From NCBI RefSeq assembly GCF_002091475.1, contig NZ_BCTR01000039.1, forward strand, positions 27,319 through 91,318: a stretch of DNA of 64,000 nt. Reading direction: 5' to 3'. The position numbers and the translations under genes are program-made. Position 1 is the stretch's first letter, and each line of letters starts with the position of its first letter. The stretch comes from Sphingomonas azotifigens NBRC 15497 (GTDB lineage: Bacteria; Pseudomonadota; Alphaproteobacteria; Sphingomonadales; Sphingomonadaceae). This document shows, piece after piece, positions 17,051-26,695 of the stretch. Below the pieces are notes generated by a model. It was not told the origin of the DNA. It saw only the letters and a list, made by a program, of their open reading frames with translations, and searched no databases.

Positions 17051-18495
17051 TACGCGGTTCCAAGTTCGATCCGGTGACGGATCGAATCTTCACCCCTTCC
17101 GAGCTGGATCCCACCGATCTCTCGCGCACGCTGGGCGCGCTGGCGATGGGGGGGATCGACCTTGCCGATCTCTTCTTCGAATCCAAGCGCTCGCGCACCT
17201 TCCGGCTGGAGAACGGCCGCGTCGCCGGCGGCTCGTTCCAGATCGACCAGGGCGTCGGCGCGCGGGTGGCGCGCGGCGGTCAGGTGGCGTTCGCGCATTC
17301 GGCCGACATGCGGCCGGAGGCGCTGGCGACGCTGGCCGAGGCGGTGCGTGCACTCGACGGGGGCGCCGGCGGCGCGGCGCGGATACCGCTGACGACGCGG
17401 GTTGCCGGCCATGTCCTCTACCCGCCCATCGATCTGGATACGGCGGGCGATGCCGCGACCTGGTTTGCGCTGCTGGGCACGATCGACGCGGCGGCGCGGG
17501 CGGCCGATCCGCGGGTCACGCGGGTCAGCGCCTTTGTCCGCGTCGTCGACCAGGCCATCCTGGTGGCCGATCTCGACGGCAGGTTCGCGACCGACCTGCG
17601 CCCGACGGTGCAGCTCTTCCTCGACCTGGTCGCCGAAACGGGCGGCAGGCGCGCGCGCGGCCAGGCCGGGCTCGGCGGCCGGCATGGTGCGGCGGAATTG
17701 CTCGGCGATCCGCTCGACACTGCCATCGCGAGGGCGGTGACGATGGCGGTGACCAACCTCGATGCGCGTCCGGCGCCGACCGGCACCATGTCCGTGGTGC
17801 TGGGCCCCGGCTATCCCGGCGTGTTGTTCCACGAAGCGGTGGGCCATGGCCTCGAAGCCGATCATCACCGCAAGCAGCTCTCGGCCTTCGACGGCAAGAT
17901 GGGTGAGCGGATCGCCGCCCCCGGCGTGACGGTGGTCGATGACGGCAGCGTGCCGGGGCGGATCGGCTCGCTCGGCGTCGACGACGAGGGCGTGCCGGGC
18001 GCACGCACCACGCTGATCGCGGACGGCTTCCTCACCGGCCTGATGCAGGATCGGCTGAACGCGGGGCTGATGAACGCCCGCCCGACCGGCAATGGCCGCC
18101 GCCAATCCTATGCGCATCTGCCGATGCCGCGGATGACCAATACCTTCCTGCTGGCCGGCCAGGACGACCCCGCCGACATCGTCGCCTCGGTCAAGGACGG
18201 GCTCTACGCCACGGCATTCGGCGGCGGGCAGGTCGATATCGTCACCGGCCGGTTCAACTTCACGACCACCCAGGCGTGGCGGATCGAGAATGGCCGCATC
18301 ACCGCCCCCGTCGAGGGCGCCACGCTGATCGGCGTCGGCCACGAGGCGCTGCGGCACATCTCCAGGATCGGCAACGATCTGGCGCTCGACGAGGGTGTCG
18401 CGAGCTGCAGCAAGCAGGGCCAGAATCTCGATGTCGGGGTGGGCCAGCCCACCATCCGGATCGACCAGATGCTGGTCGGTGGCGCTACCGCATGA
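17047..18495 (+). CDS. tldD: TldD metallopeptidase subunit
   Basis: Predicted 482 aa. The zinc motif FHEAVGHGLEAD shows H262, E263 and H266 in the HExxxH spacing that defines TldD. Other family landmarks are ARPAPTGTMSVVLGPGYPGVLF before it, MTNTFLLAG and GGGQVDIVTGRFNFTTTQAWRIENG after it, and the closing CSKQGQNLDVGVGQPTIRIDQMLVGG. Length is normal. It forms the active subunit with the PmbA encoded directly upstream, clipping peptides one or a few residues at a time. The start is fixed by the ATGA overlap with pmbA, and its stop overlaps the thioredoxin start in the same way. Confidence 0.95.
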   Translation: MIRGSKFDPVTDRIFTPSELDPTDLSRTLGALAMGGIDLADLFFESKRSRTFRLENGRVAGGSFQIDQGVGARVARGGQVAFAHSADMRPEALATLAEAVRALDGGAGGAARIPLTTRVAGHVLYPPIDLDTAGDAATWFALLGTIDAAARAADPRVTRVSAFVRVVDQAILVADLDGRFATDLRPTVQLFLDLVAETGGRRARGQAGLGGRHGAAELLGDPLDTAIARAVTMAVTNLDARPAPTGTMSVVLGPGYPGVLFHEAVGHGLEADHHRKQLSAFDGKMGERIAAPGVTVVDDGSVPGRIGSLGVDDEGVPGARTTLIADGFLTGLMQDRLNAGLMNARPTGNGRRQSYAHLPMPRMTNTFLLAGQDDPADIVASVKDGLYATAFGGGQVDIVTGRFNFTTTQAWRIENGRITAPVEGATLIGVGHEALRHISRIGNDLALDEGVASCSKQGQNLDVGVGQPTIRIDQMLVGGATA

Positions 18496-18875
18496 TTTTC
18501 TTCTCCCCCAAAAAGAAAGACACCATCGTGACTGCTTCCCCGATCGTGATCGAAGACGACCATCTCGCGCCGCTCGATGCGGCTGCCGGCGAGCGGCTGC
18601 AGATGCTGGTGTTCAGCGCCACCTGGTGCGGACCCTGCACTGCGATGGCGCCGGTGATCGAGGATATTGCCCGTTCCTATGCCGGGGAGGTTGCCGTCGC
18701 CAAGATCGACATCGAACGCTCGCCGGAGATCGTCAAGGCGTTCGACGTGCGCGCGGTTCCCACGCTGGTCCTGCGCCGCGGGGCCGAAATCGATCGGCAT
18801 GTCGGTGCGCTTACCCGCACGCGACTGGCGCTGATGCTGGATGCGGCCCTGGAAAGCGGCAGCGCTTCCGCATGA
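18492..18875 (+). CDS. Thioredoxin-family protein with WCGPC active site
   Basis: Predicted 127 aa with a standard thioredoxin fold: LVFSATWCGPCTAMAPVIEDIA with redox cysteines C46 and C49, the cis-proline loop VRAVPTLVLRRG, and GALTRTRLALML at the end. No signal peptide is evident after MIFFSPKKKD, so it should act in the cytosol. A GTG at 18528 is an alternative start that would remove the lysine-rich leader. In this operon it could reduce disulfides in imported peptides so the peptidases can attack them, or regenerate an enzyme; this is inference. ATGA overlaps on both sides. Confidence 0.9.
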   Translation: MIFFSPKKKDTIVTASPIVIEDDHLAPLDAAAGERLQMLVFSATWCGPCTAMAPVIEDIARSYAGEVAVAKIDIERSPEIVKAFDVRAVPTLVLRRGAEIDRHVGALTRTRLALMLDAALESGSASA

Positions 18876-19462
18876 CCACGCCAGCGATGGCCGCGCTGCT
18901 GGCTGCGGTGAAGATGGACCCGTCGACCACGCTGGACGAGGCGTGCGATGCGGCGCTGCTCTGCTGGATGCTGGACGCGACCAGGCCGTGGCCCGAACCG
19001 GCGAAGGCGGCCCTCGAGTCGCTGCTGGACGCGCACCGCACCGGCTTGGGCGATCCCGCAGCCTGGCGGCGGCTGCGGCGCGCGGCGGTGGCGCTGGGAG
19101 ATAATGGTGACCCGCACGTAAAGGCGTTGGGCCAGGTGGCGGAGGCCGCCGCCTGGCCGGTCGCGGCTTCCACGGCTGCGCTGATCGAGTTGATGCGCGC
19201 GATCTGCCATCTCCGCGCCTATCGCGCGTCACTGGCCACGGGCTGGACGGCCGAGGCGCATGCCGAAGCGACCGCGACGCTGAATAGCATCGCGCAAGGG
19301 GAGGGCACGCGCGTACCCGAGCGCCATGAAATCCCCGCCATGTTCGAGGTGCGCCACCCGGCGCTCGCGAAGCGCTTCGTGGCGCAGCTCGACGCCTCCA
19401 ACCAGGCGTTCAGCCAATTTCCGGCCGAAGTTGCGGCCTGGATCGAAGGAGCCCGGCGATGA
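18872..19462 (+). CDS. Uncharacterized alanine-rich helical protein of the peptide operon
   Basis: Predicted 196 aa. I do not recognise the family. The protein looks all-helical and alanine-rich, with no signal peptide, no membrane helix and no obvious catalytic motif. Notable stretches are LCWMLDATRPWPEP near residue 31, WRRLRRAAVALGDNGDPHVKALGQVAE near 68, a helix ELMRAICHLRAYRASLATGW near 111-130 and RHEIPAMFEVRHPALAKRFV near 156. Its start and stop overlap the thioredoxin and M3 peptidase genes by 4 bases each, so it is made in step with them. An adaptor, scaffold or peptide-binding role is possible but unsupported by motif. Confidence 0.75.
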   Translation: MTTPAMAALLAAVKMDPSTTLDEACDAALLCWMLDATRPWPEPAKAALESLLDAHRTGLGDPAAWRRLRRAAVALGDNGDPHVKALGQVAEAAAWPVAASTAALIELMRAICHLRAYRASLATGWTAEAHAEATATLNSIAQGEGTRVPERHEIPAMFEVRHPALAKRFVAQLDASNQAFSQFPAEVAAWIEGARR

Positions 19463-21486
19463 CGCTTGCCGCGCTGACCCGCCCCACCGAATTGCCCCCG
19501 TTCGATGCGCTGACGCCCGAGGTGATCCTGCCCACGCTGGATCGCGTGATCGCCGATCAGGACATGGTGGTCGCGCTGCTGGTGCGCACGCGCCCCGCGA
19601 CCTTCGAGGAATTGTGGATGCCGCTCGAGCGATCGGAGGCGACGATCCACGCGCTCTGGTCGGCGGTGTCGCATCTGCGCAGCGTCGCCGACAGTCCGGC
19701 GCTGCGGCCCATCTATGCCGAGGGCAACCGGCGACTGGTGGAGGCGAGCCATCGCCTGCACCAGAACCGGCACCTTTATGATCTGCTCGTGGCGTTTGCT
19801 GCCATGCCGGACTTTGCCGTCCTGCCCCGCGCCGACCGCGCCGCCGTGGAGCGGGCCATCCGCGACTTCACTCTGGGCGGCGTCGGGCTCGCAGCGGCCG
19901 AGCGGCAGCGCTTCGCCGAGGTGGAACTGGCGCTTTCGCAGCTCGCCACCGACTTCGGCAGCGCGGTGCTCGACGCGACCGATCACTGGGCCGAACATGT
20001 CGACGATCCGCAGCTGCTGGCGGGCCTGCCCGAGGCCGATCTGGCGATGTTCGCCGCGGCGGCACAGGCCAAGGGCCTGAACGGCTGGCTGGTGACACTG
20101 CATCAGCCGAGCGTCCGCGCCATCCTCACCTTCGCGGACGATCGCGCGCTGCGCGCGCGCGTCTACCGGGCGTTCGGCACGCGCGCATCCGATCAGGGGC
20201 CGGATGCCGGGCGTTTCGACAATAGCGAGCGCATCGCCCGCATGCTCGCGCTGCGGCACGAAAGTGCGCAGCTGCTCGGCTTCGCCGATCCGGTTGCCGC
20301 CTCGCTTGCGACCAAGATGGCCCCGGATGCGGGCACCGTCCTGGAATTCCTCCGCGACCTCGCCGATCGTGCGCACCCGATCGCGCAGCGCGAGCTCGCC
20401 ACCTTGCGCGCCTTCGCCGAGGACGAACTCGGTATCGCCGATCTGCAGCCCTGGGACATCGATTATGCGGCGGAGCATCTGCGCGCCGCGCGCTATGCGC
20501 TCGACGAACAGGCGGTGCGCGCGCATTTCCCGATCGATTGCGTGCTCGATGGCTGGAAGGGGCTGCTCAACCGCTTGTTCGGCATCCGCCTGGTATTGCG
20601 CGACGACGTCGCGCTTTGGCATTCGGACGCCGCCTATTACGATCTGGTAGACGAGGACGGCACCGTCTTCGCCGGGCTCTACCTCGATCTCCACGCCCGG
20701 CCCGGCAAGCGCGGCGGCGCCTGGATGTCGCAGGCGCGACCGAGGCTGCGCGACGGCCAGAGCGCGGCGCTCCCGGTGGCCTATATGGTATGCAACTTTG
20801 CACCGCGCGGCGAAGACCTTCCAGGTCTGCTATCGCACGCCGATGTGCTCACCCTGCTCCACGAAACCGGGCACTGCCTCCACCACCTTTTCACGCAGGT
20901 CGATCGGCCGATCATCGGCGGCATCAACGGTTTCGAATGGGATGCGGTGGAACTGCCCAGCCAGCTGATGGAAGATTTCGGATGGGACCGCGCGGTGCTG
21001 ACCAGCATGTCCGGCCATTATCTCACCTTCGCGCCGCTGCCGCAGGCGCTGTTCGAGAAGCTCCTCGCCGCCCGCCGCTTCCAGTCCGGCATGGCGCTCG
21101 TCCGGCAGATCGAATTCGCGCTGTTTGACCTGCTGCTGCATCTCGGCACGCTTGGCGGCGATCCGATGGAGGTGCTGGAGATCGTGCGGGACGAGGTGGC
21201 AGTGGTTCGGCCACCCGAATGGCACCGTTTCCCGCATGCGTTCACGCATATATTCGCCGGCGGCTATGCCGCGGGCTATTACAGCTATTTGTGGGCAGAA
21301 GTACTTGCAGCGGATGGCTTCCAGCGCTTTCTCGCGGCTGGCGGCGTGGATCGCGCGACCGGCGATCTGCTGCGGGCTCAGGTGTTGGCGCATGGCGCGA
21401 GCCGCTCGGCCGCTGAGAGCTTCCGGGAGTTCCGCGGTCGTGACCCCCAGATCGATGCGCTGCTGATCCGCCGAGGGCTTGCATGA
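19459..21486 (+). CDS. M3-family metallo-oligopeptidase
   Basis: Predicted 675 aa, the usual length for oligopeptidase A/Dcp-type enzymes. The zinc site is [13 protein letters not shown] with H468, E469 and H472, and the third ligand region is [17 protein letters not shown]. Substrate-channel landmarks [31 protein letters not shown] ([18 protein letters not shown]) are intact. There is no signal peptide, so it is cytosolic. M3 enzymes cut short peptides and finish the breakdown of signal peptides and imported oligopeptides. Placed after TldD/PmbA and a thioredoxin and joined by ATGA overlaps on both sides, it looks like the later step of a peptide-degrading line. Confidence 0.93.
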   Translation: MTLAALTRPTELPPFDALTPEVILPTLDRVIADQDMVVALLVRTRPATFEELWMPLERSEATIHALWSAVSHLRSVADSPALRPIYAEGNRRLVEASHRLHQNRHLYDLLVAFAAMPDFAVLPRADRAAVERAIRDFTLGGVGLAAAERQRFAEVELALSQLATDFGSAVLDATDHWAEHVDDPQLLAGLPEADLAMFAAAAQAKGLNGWLVTLHQPSVRAILTFADDRALRARVYRAFGTRASDQGPDAGRFDNSERIARMLALRHESAQLLGFADPVAASLATKMAPDAGTVLEFLRDLADRAHPIAQRELATLRAFAEDELGIADLQPWDIDYAAEHLRAARYALDEQAVRAHFPIDCVLDGWKGLLNRLFGIRLVLRDDVALWHSDAAYYDLVDEDGTVFAGLYLDLHARPGKRGGAWMSQARPRLRDGQSAALPVAYMVCNFAPRGEDLPGLLSHADVLTLLHETGHCLHHLFTQVDRPIIGGINGFEWDAVELPSQLMEDFGWDRAVLTSMSGHYLTFAPLPQALFEKLLAARRFQSGMALVRQIEFALFDLLLHLGTLGGDPMEVLEIVRDEVAVVRPPEWHRFPHAFTHIFAGGYAAGYYSYLWAEVLAADGFQRFLAAGGVDRATGDLLRAQVLAHGASRSAAESFREFRGRDPQIDALLIRRGLA

Positions 21487-22316
21487 CTCAGCCAGGCTTT
21501 GATCCGACGACGGACGGCGCGGAAACGACGTTTCGCGATCGTATGTCCTATGGCGACTATCTGGCCCTGGACGGCATTCTGGGCGCCCAGCACCCGCTCT
21601 CCGAGGCGCATGACGAGCTGCTGTTCATTGTTCAGCACCAGACGAGCGAGCTGTGGCTCAAACTCGCGCTGCACGAGTTGCAGGCGGCGACCAAGGCAAT
21701 TGCCGAGGACCGGCCGCACATGGCGTTCAAGCATCTGGCACGGGTGACGCGGATCTTCGAACAGCTCAACGGTGCCTGGGACGTGCTGCGGACGATGACC
21801 CCCAGCGAATATACGGAATTCCGCCCATCGCTGGGGCAATCCTCGGGCTTCCAGTCCTACCAGTATCGCGCGATCGAATTCATCGTCGGCAATCGCAACC
21901 CGGCAATGCTGAAGCCGCACGGTCATCGTCCGGATCTGGAAAACGGCCTGCGTGCCATTCTGGCCGCACCCAGCCTCTATGACGAGGCGCTGCGGCTGCT
22001 CGGCCGCCGTGGCTTCGCGGTGGGGCCGGAGCGCGCCGAGCTCAGCGATCCGCGCAGCACCAGCGAGGCGGTGGTCGCCGCCTGGGCCTGCGTGTATGCC
22101 AATCCCGAAGCGAACTGGGATCTCTACGAGCTCGCCGAAAAGCTGGTGGATTTCGAAGACTATTTTCGCCGGTGGCGCTTCAACCATCTCACCACGGTGG
22201 AACGGGTGATCGGCTTCAAGCGCGGCACCGGCGGCACCTCCGGCGTCGCTTATCTGCAGCGCATGCTCGGTGTTGTGCTGTTCCCCGAACTATGGGAGGT
22301 ACGCACGATCCTATGA
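21483..22316 (+). CDS. kynA: Tryptophan 2,3-dioxygenase
   Basis: Predicted 277 aa. All family blocks are present: [36 protein letters not shown] (active-site H52), [30 protein letters not shown] with the probable heme ligand H235, and [13 protein letters not shown]. The enzyme opens the indole ring of L-tryptophan to N-formylkynurenine using a heme and oxygen. Here it is not beside kynureninase or kynurenine formamidase genes but is co-translated with an oligopeptidase and a PLP enzyme. It may consume tryptophan freed from imported peptides, or modify a tryptophan-containing product. The TDO fold is also used in natural-product pathways, so a modified substrate cannot be excluded. Confidence 0.93.
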   Translation: MTQPGFDPTTDGAETTFRDRMSYGDYLALDGILGAQHPLSEAHDELLFIVQHQTSELWLKLALHELQAATKAIAEDRPHMAFKHLARVTRIFEQLNGAWDVLRTMTPSEYTEFRPSLGQSSGFQSYQYRAIEFIVGNRNPAMLKPHGHRPDLENGLRAILAAPSLYDEALRLLGRRGFAVGPERAELSDPRSTSEAVVAAWACVYANPEANWDLYELAEKLVDFEDYFRRWRFNHLTTVERVIGFKRGTGGTSGVAYLQRMLGVVLFPELWEVRTIL

Positions 22317-23386
22317 AACACGCACCCGGAAGCGCGGGCCGCGCCTGGCTCGACGAAGCCGTGCGGAAGATCGAAGCCGATTTCAACCGATCCGCCGACA
22401 CCCATCTAATCCACGTGCCGCTGCCCCGCTTTCCGGGAATCGACCTCTATCTAAAGGACGAAAGCTCGCACCCGACCGGGAGCCTGAAGCATCGCCTCGC
22501 GCGCTCGCTGTTCCTCTATGCGCTGTGCAACGAATGGATCGGGCCGGACACCTGTGTGATCGAGGCATCCTCCGGCTCGACCGCGGTGAGCGAAGCCTAT
22601 TTCGCGCGCATGCTGGGCCTGCGGTTCATTGCCGTGGTGCCCGCGTCGACTGCGGCGCCCAAGCTCGATGCGATCCGCTTCAACGGCGGCGAGATCCACG
22701 CGGTCGACGACCCGCGCACCGTCTACGACGTCGCCCAGCGGCTCGCTGCGGAAACCGGCGGCCATTATCTCGACCAGTTCACCTATGCCGAACGCGCGAC
22801 CGACTGGCGGGGCAACAACAACATCGCCGAGAGCATCTTCAGCCAGATGGCCGAGGAGCGATTCCCGATCCCCAGCTGGATCGTGTGCGGGGCAGGAACA
22901 GGCGGCACCTCGGCAACCATAGGCCGCTTCGTGCGCTACCAGCGGCATGCGACGCGGTTGTGCGTCGCTGACCCCAGCCATTCGATTTTTCACCGGCACT
23001 TCGCCGATCGCGCACTCTCCACGCTGCCGGAAGGCTGTGCCAGCTGCATCGAAGGCATTGGTCGCCCACGTGTGGAGCCCAGCTTCATCGCGAGCGTCAT
23101 CGATCGCGCGATCGCCGTGGCCGATGGCGACAGCATCGGCGCGATGCGCGCCCTGTCTGCCAGGCTGGGGCGCAGCGTGGGCGGGTCGACCGGCACCAAT
23201 TTATTGGCCTGCATGCAGATCGTCCACGAGATGGCGGCGGCTGGCGCTGAGGGCAGTGTCGTGACGCTGCTTTGCGACGGCGGCGAGCGCTATGGCTGCA
23301 CCTATTATCGCGACGACTGGCTGATGGAACGGGGCTTGTGCTGGCAGCCGGCCGAAACGGCGGTCAGGGCGTTTCTACACGCTTGA
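22313..23386 (+). CDS. PLP-dependent cysteine synthase-like enzyme (possible L-cysteine desulfhydrase)
   Basis: Predicted 357 aa, fold type II. K59 in [11 protein letters not shown] is the PLP lysine, [18 protein letters not shown] binds the substrate carboxylate, and [14 protein letters not shown] binds the cofactor phosphate. The overall form, with an N-terminal [14 protein letters not shown] and C-terminal [15 protein letters not shown], matches the longer cysteine synthase-like branch that includes mycobacterial Cds1, which degrades cysteine to pyruvate, ammonia and hydrogen sulfide. The ribosome site GGGAGGT lies inside the dioxygenase gene. As last gene of the coupled operon it may remove cysteine released from peptides. 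A diaminopropionate- or cysteine-forming role is the alternative. Confidence 0.85.
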   Translation: MKHAPGSAGRAWLDEAVRKIEADFNRSADTHLIHVPLPRFPGIDLYLKDESSHPTGSLKHRLARSLFLYALCNEWIGPDTCVIEASSGSTAVSEAYFARMLGLRFIAVVPASTAAPKLDAIRFNGGEIHAVDDPRTVYDVAQRLAAETGGHYLDQFTYAERATDWRGNNNIAESIFSQMAEERFPIPSWIVCGAGTGGTSATIGRFVRYQRHATRLCVADPSHSIFHRHFADRALSTLPEGCASCIEGIGRPRVEPSFIASVIDRAIAVADGDSIGAMRALSARLGRSVGGSTGTNLLACMQIVHEMAAAGAEGSVVTLLCDGGERYGCTYYRDDWLMERGLCWQPAETAVRAFLHA

Positions 23387-23473
23387 CCGTCCCGGCGGGC
23401 GGAACGGTGCTTTTGGCGACGAGCACATGTCTCCCCGGATCGCGGCACCGTACAGCGAGCGGCTTGGGGCCGT

Positions 23474-26203
23474 TCATTCTCCGGAGGCGGGAATGACGGT
23501 GGGCGCTCCGATGTCCAATCCCGTGAACTGGCCGCGGATTTTCTGCCAGTCGCCCACCACCACCCAGTGCAGGGCAGAGGGGTCGGCAAGCGTGTGCGCA
23601 GCGTCGCGCACTTGGTCGAGCGTCAATGCCCGATATCGCGCAGGATCACGAACGACCGAGTCATAGGGACGGCCATAGCTCTGCGCGTCCGCCATCGCCT
23701 GCAGCAGGTCGGCGCCGTCCTCCAGCCGCGCTGCGGTCTGGTTGACGCTCGCCGCCGCGATCCGATCAAGCTCCGCCTGGGTAGGGGGGCGGTCTTTGCC
23801 GAGCGCGCGGAGTTCGGCGATCAGTTCGGCGATCGCTGCGCCGCTGTGATCGGGCGCAACGCTGCCCGCGATCTGCCACAGCCGCTCCCCCCGCGCATCC
23901 TGCGTTCCCGAACCGATGCCATAGGTCCAGCCCTTGCCCTGCCGCAGATTGGCGCTGATCCGCGACGTGTTGTTGCCGCCATAGACTTCGTTCGCGGCGT
24001 CGGAGGCGATGTCCCCCGCGGGCGTGCTGGGCGGCAGCAGCCGTGCCGCTGCGATGAAGGTCTGCGACGCGCCGGGCTTGTCGAGCACGATTAGCGTCGG
24101 TGCGGACCGTGCCGGGGCCGGGGGGATCGCCACCATCGGTGCGGCCGGTCCGTCCGCTTTCCACCGGCCCAGCGCCGCTTCGAGCAGGGGACGCAGCATT
24201 GCCATGTCGGTATCGGCTGCGACGTACAGCGTGGCGCGATCGGGACGGACATGCCCGCGATCCCAGGCGCGGATTGCCGCCACATCCAGCGACTCAACGG
24301 CACGCACGTCCTCCCCGGGGGCGGCGGACGCGCCATAGGGATGGTGCGCACCATAGACGCCGTTGCGGAGCAGGCGCTGCGCACCGGTCCATGGCCGCAT
24401 TTCCTCACTTTGCAGCGCGGCGAGGCGGCGCTGCCGCTGGGTCGCGAGCGCCGCCGGGTCCGGATCGGCGTGCGCCAGAACATCGCCGAGCAGATCGATA
24501 CCCTTCGCCAGCGCGGAGGTGTCCACGGAGAGCGTGAGATCGGTATAATCGGCGGCCACGCGGTGGCGCAGCTGGCCGCCCAGCGCTTCGGCCCGGGCCG
24601 GCAGTGCCTTGTCCTCGGCCATCAGCGCCACCGCGGTCTCGGCCATCGGCCAGGCGGCGCTCGCAGATCCGGCATCGATGCGCAGCAGCAGGTTGGCGGT
24701 GCCCGATCCGGCGCGCGGCACGAGCACCACCCTGAGCCCCGTGGCAAGGCGCGCCTCGGCGATGGCCGGGAAGGCGATCGGCTGGGCCGCTGCCATTGCG
24801 GGCGGCCCCTTGGCGAGATCATAGCCGCCCGTTGCCGGCTTGAACGGCGGCAGCGGGCTGGCGATCAGCAGGTGTCCCGGCTTGCCATACACAGCCGCCG
24901 CCGTGGCGCGCACCCGTTCCGGCGTCGCACTGCGCAGCTGGCGCAGATAGGTTGCCGCATAGTCCGGATCGCCGCCCCGCGATGCGCTGCGCATCAGCGA
25001 AAAGGCCTCGCCGAAGGTGCTCTCCTGCAATTGCAGCATATGGCGGATGCGGACCTCGCGTGCGCGGTCGAGTTCGGCGGGCGTCGGCCCTTCCGCGATG
25101 AAGGTCGCCAGCGCCTGGTGCATCTCCGCTTCGACGCGCGCGGTCTGATCCGGGCGGATACCGTCGAGGACGAAACCCATTTCGCTCGACAACAGCTTCT
25201 CGTCGAACGTCACCATCACCGAGCCGACGATACCGAGTTCGTCTACCAGCCGCTTCTTCAAGCGCGATGCCGGTCCGTTCGCCATGATCTGGGCGATCAG
25301 GTCCAGGTCAGCGATGGCGGGGGTGCCTGCGGGTGGCGCGCGGAAGGTGGCGTAGAGGCGGGCGGTGGGCACGGCGGCGAAGGTCTGCCGCCGGATCGGT
25401 CCGGGCAGCGGCGCATCGTCGGTCAGCAGCCGGCCGATCGGCGCGCGCGGTGCGAGGCCGCCGAAATAGCGCTGTGCGAGGTCGCGTGCCGCTTCGATGC
25501 TGAGGTCGCCGGTGAGGATCAAGGTAGCGTTGGCAGGGCCGTAAAAGTCGCGGAACCATTGCCGCGCCTGATCCACCGTGACCGCGCGCAGATCCTGCTC
25601 GGTGCCGATGACGCTGTGGTGATAGGGATGATCGGGTGGATAGAGGTCGGCAGCGATCGTCGCCCCATCCTCGCCATTGGCTGCACCGCCGCGCTGCCGC
25701 TTTTCGTTGAGCACCACGTCCACCTCGCGCGCGACGCGTTCGGGCGTCAGCGCCTCGGCCAGGAAGCCCATCCGATCGGCCTCGAGGAACAGCGCCCGCT
25801 CGAGCGCGGCGCTGGGCACCGTCGCGTAGAAGATCGTCCGGTCCTCGGTGGTCGTCGCATTGGCGCCGGGAGCGCCCATGTCGTGGTAGGAGCGGGTGGC
25901 ATCCTGGTTCCAGTGCAGGCTGCCCTGGAGCATAAGATGCTCGAAGAGATGGGCATAGCCGAACTGTCCCGGTTTTTCGTCCTTGGAGCCGACATCGTAG
26001 ACCAACGCGACGGTGACGATCGGCACGCGCCGATCGGGTTGAACGACGACCTTCAGCCCGTTGGACAAGGTGAACGCCGTGACGCGCGGTGTCGCTTGCG
26101 GCTGCGTGGCATTGACGGGCGAAGCGCCCGCCGTGGCCGGTACGCCCGCCAGGCAGGCGCTGAAGGCGGTCATCAGAATGAGGGCGTGGGATGCAGGTGC
26201 CAT
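23474..26203 (-). CDS. Secreted M16-family zinc peptidase (PqqL-like, two-domain)
   Basis: Predicted 909 aa with a signal peptide (about 1-27, ending ATAGAS). The inverted zinc motif HLFEH shows H85, E88 and H89, with the downstream ligand region EVDVVLNEKRQ. A second M16 domain near residues 480-880 lacks an HxxEH site, as is usual for the non-catalytic half. It should act in the periplasm. PqqL of E. coli and FusC of Pectobacterium are M16 proteases of this size that process protein ligands brought in by a dedicated TonB receptor; here an STN-type receptor and YddA-like ABC transporter lie in the convergent operon. It has its own promoter to the right, and only 87 bases separate its stop from the PLP gene stop. 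Confidence 0.9.
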   Translation of the reverse strand: MAPASHALILMTAFSACLAGVPATAGASPVNATQPQATPRVTAFTLSNGLKVVVQPDRRVPIVTVALVYDVGSKDEKPGQFGYAHLFEHLMLQGSLHWNQDATRSYHDMGAPGANATTTEDRTIFYATVPSAALERALFLEADRMGFLAEALTPERVAREVDVVLNEKRQRGGAANGEDGATIAADLYPPDHPYHHSVIGTEQDLRAVTVDQARQWFRDFYGPANATLILTGDLSIEAARDLAQRYFGGLAPRAPIGRLLTDDAPLPGPIRRQTFAAVPTARLYATFRAPPAGTPAIADLDLIAQIMANGPASRLKKRLVDELGIVGSVMVTFDEKLLSSEMGFVLDGIRPDQTARVEAEMHQALATFIAEGPTPAELDRAREVRIRHMLQLQESTFGEAFSLMRSASRGGDPDYAATYLRQLRSATPERVRATAAAVYGKPGHLLIASPLPPFKPATGGYDLAKGPPAMAAAQPIAFPAIAEARLATGLRVVLVPRAGSGTANLLLRIDAGSASAAWPMAETAVALMAEDKALPARAEALGGQLRHRVAADYTDLTLSVDTSALAKGIDLLGDVLAHADPDPAALATQRQRRLAALQSEEMRPWTGAQRLLRNGVYGAHHPYGASAAPGEDVRAVESLDVAAIRAWDRGHVRPDRATLYVAADTDMAMLRPLLEAALGRWKADGPAAPMVAIPPAPARSAPTLIVLDKPGASQTFIAAARLLPPSTPAGDIASDAANEVYGGNNTSRISANLRQGKGWTYGIGSGTQDARGERLWQIAGSVAPDHSGAAIAELIAELRALGKDRPPTQAELDRIAAASVNQTAARLEDGADLLQAMADAQSYGRPYDSVVRDPARYRALTLDQVRDAAHTLADPSALHWVVVGDWQKIRGQFTGLDIGAPTVIPASGE

Positions 26204-26279
26204 GGCGATATGGTGACGCTGCGATCCACGCCGCGCTAGAGGCGGGCCGATCGATAGATCTTATGGGATCATCACGATA

Positions 26280-26695
26280 TCAGATGGTTAGTATCAACTG
26301 TCCGCTCGGGTGCCGCCGCTTGCGATGCTGGTGGCCCGTTCGGCTGTGTCTCGGTCGCACGTCCGCCAAAGGGCGTTTCGCGCGCAGCGCGACGGCGCGC
26401 TGTTGGAGGCAGCGACGGTCGCCGCGTGCCGATCGAGTTTGATCCGCTCGGCGGGATCTCCCGGGGGCTAGTGCCTTTCGCGCGGCATCCCATTCGGTGC
26501 GTGCTTCTGTGAGGCCGGTATCGGGCCGAACCCCGAACGCGAGAGTCTTTTGCTTTCCCACCATTCCGACAGTGCGCCCGCGGATGGCGTCACGAGCAGG
26601 TAGCGCCCGTCTCTATCGCTTAGCTTGTACGCCTTGCCGCGAATCTCTGCGGTTTTGATGGCAGCCACCGACAGCGCCACGATGGGATATCCCAT
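26280..26695 (-). pseudogene. Broken tyrosine integrase, N-terminal fragment with frameshift
   Basis: On the minus strand ALSVAAIKTAEIRGKAYKLS and DRDGRYLLVTPSAG read as the start of a P4-type integrase (DUF4102 domain). Around 26560 the reading shifts frame and continues as GKQKTLAFGVRPDTGLTEAR and RKALAPG, the next family block, and then degrades with no catalytic domain. The fragment therefore has a frameshift and a large 3' deletion. It lies back to back with the intact integrase gene at 27013, as if an older element had been partly erased where a newer one inserted. Confidence 0.8.

Noticed and set aside
24251..26239. A 662-codon plus-strand frame inside the M16 peptidase gene
   Set aside because: The minus strand carries the HLFEH zinc motif, a signal peptide and two M16 domains; the plus frame has no family signature.
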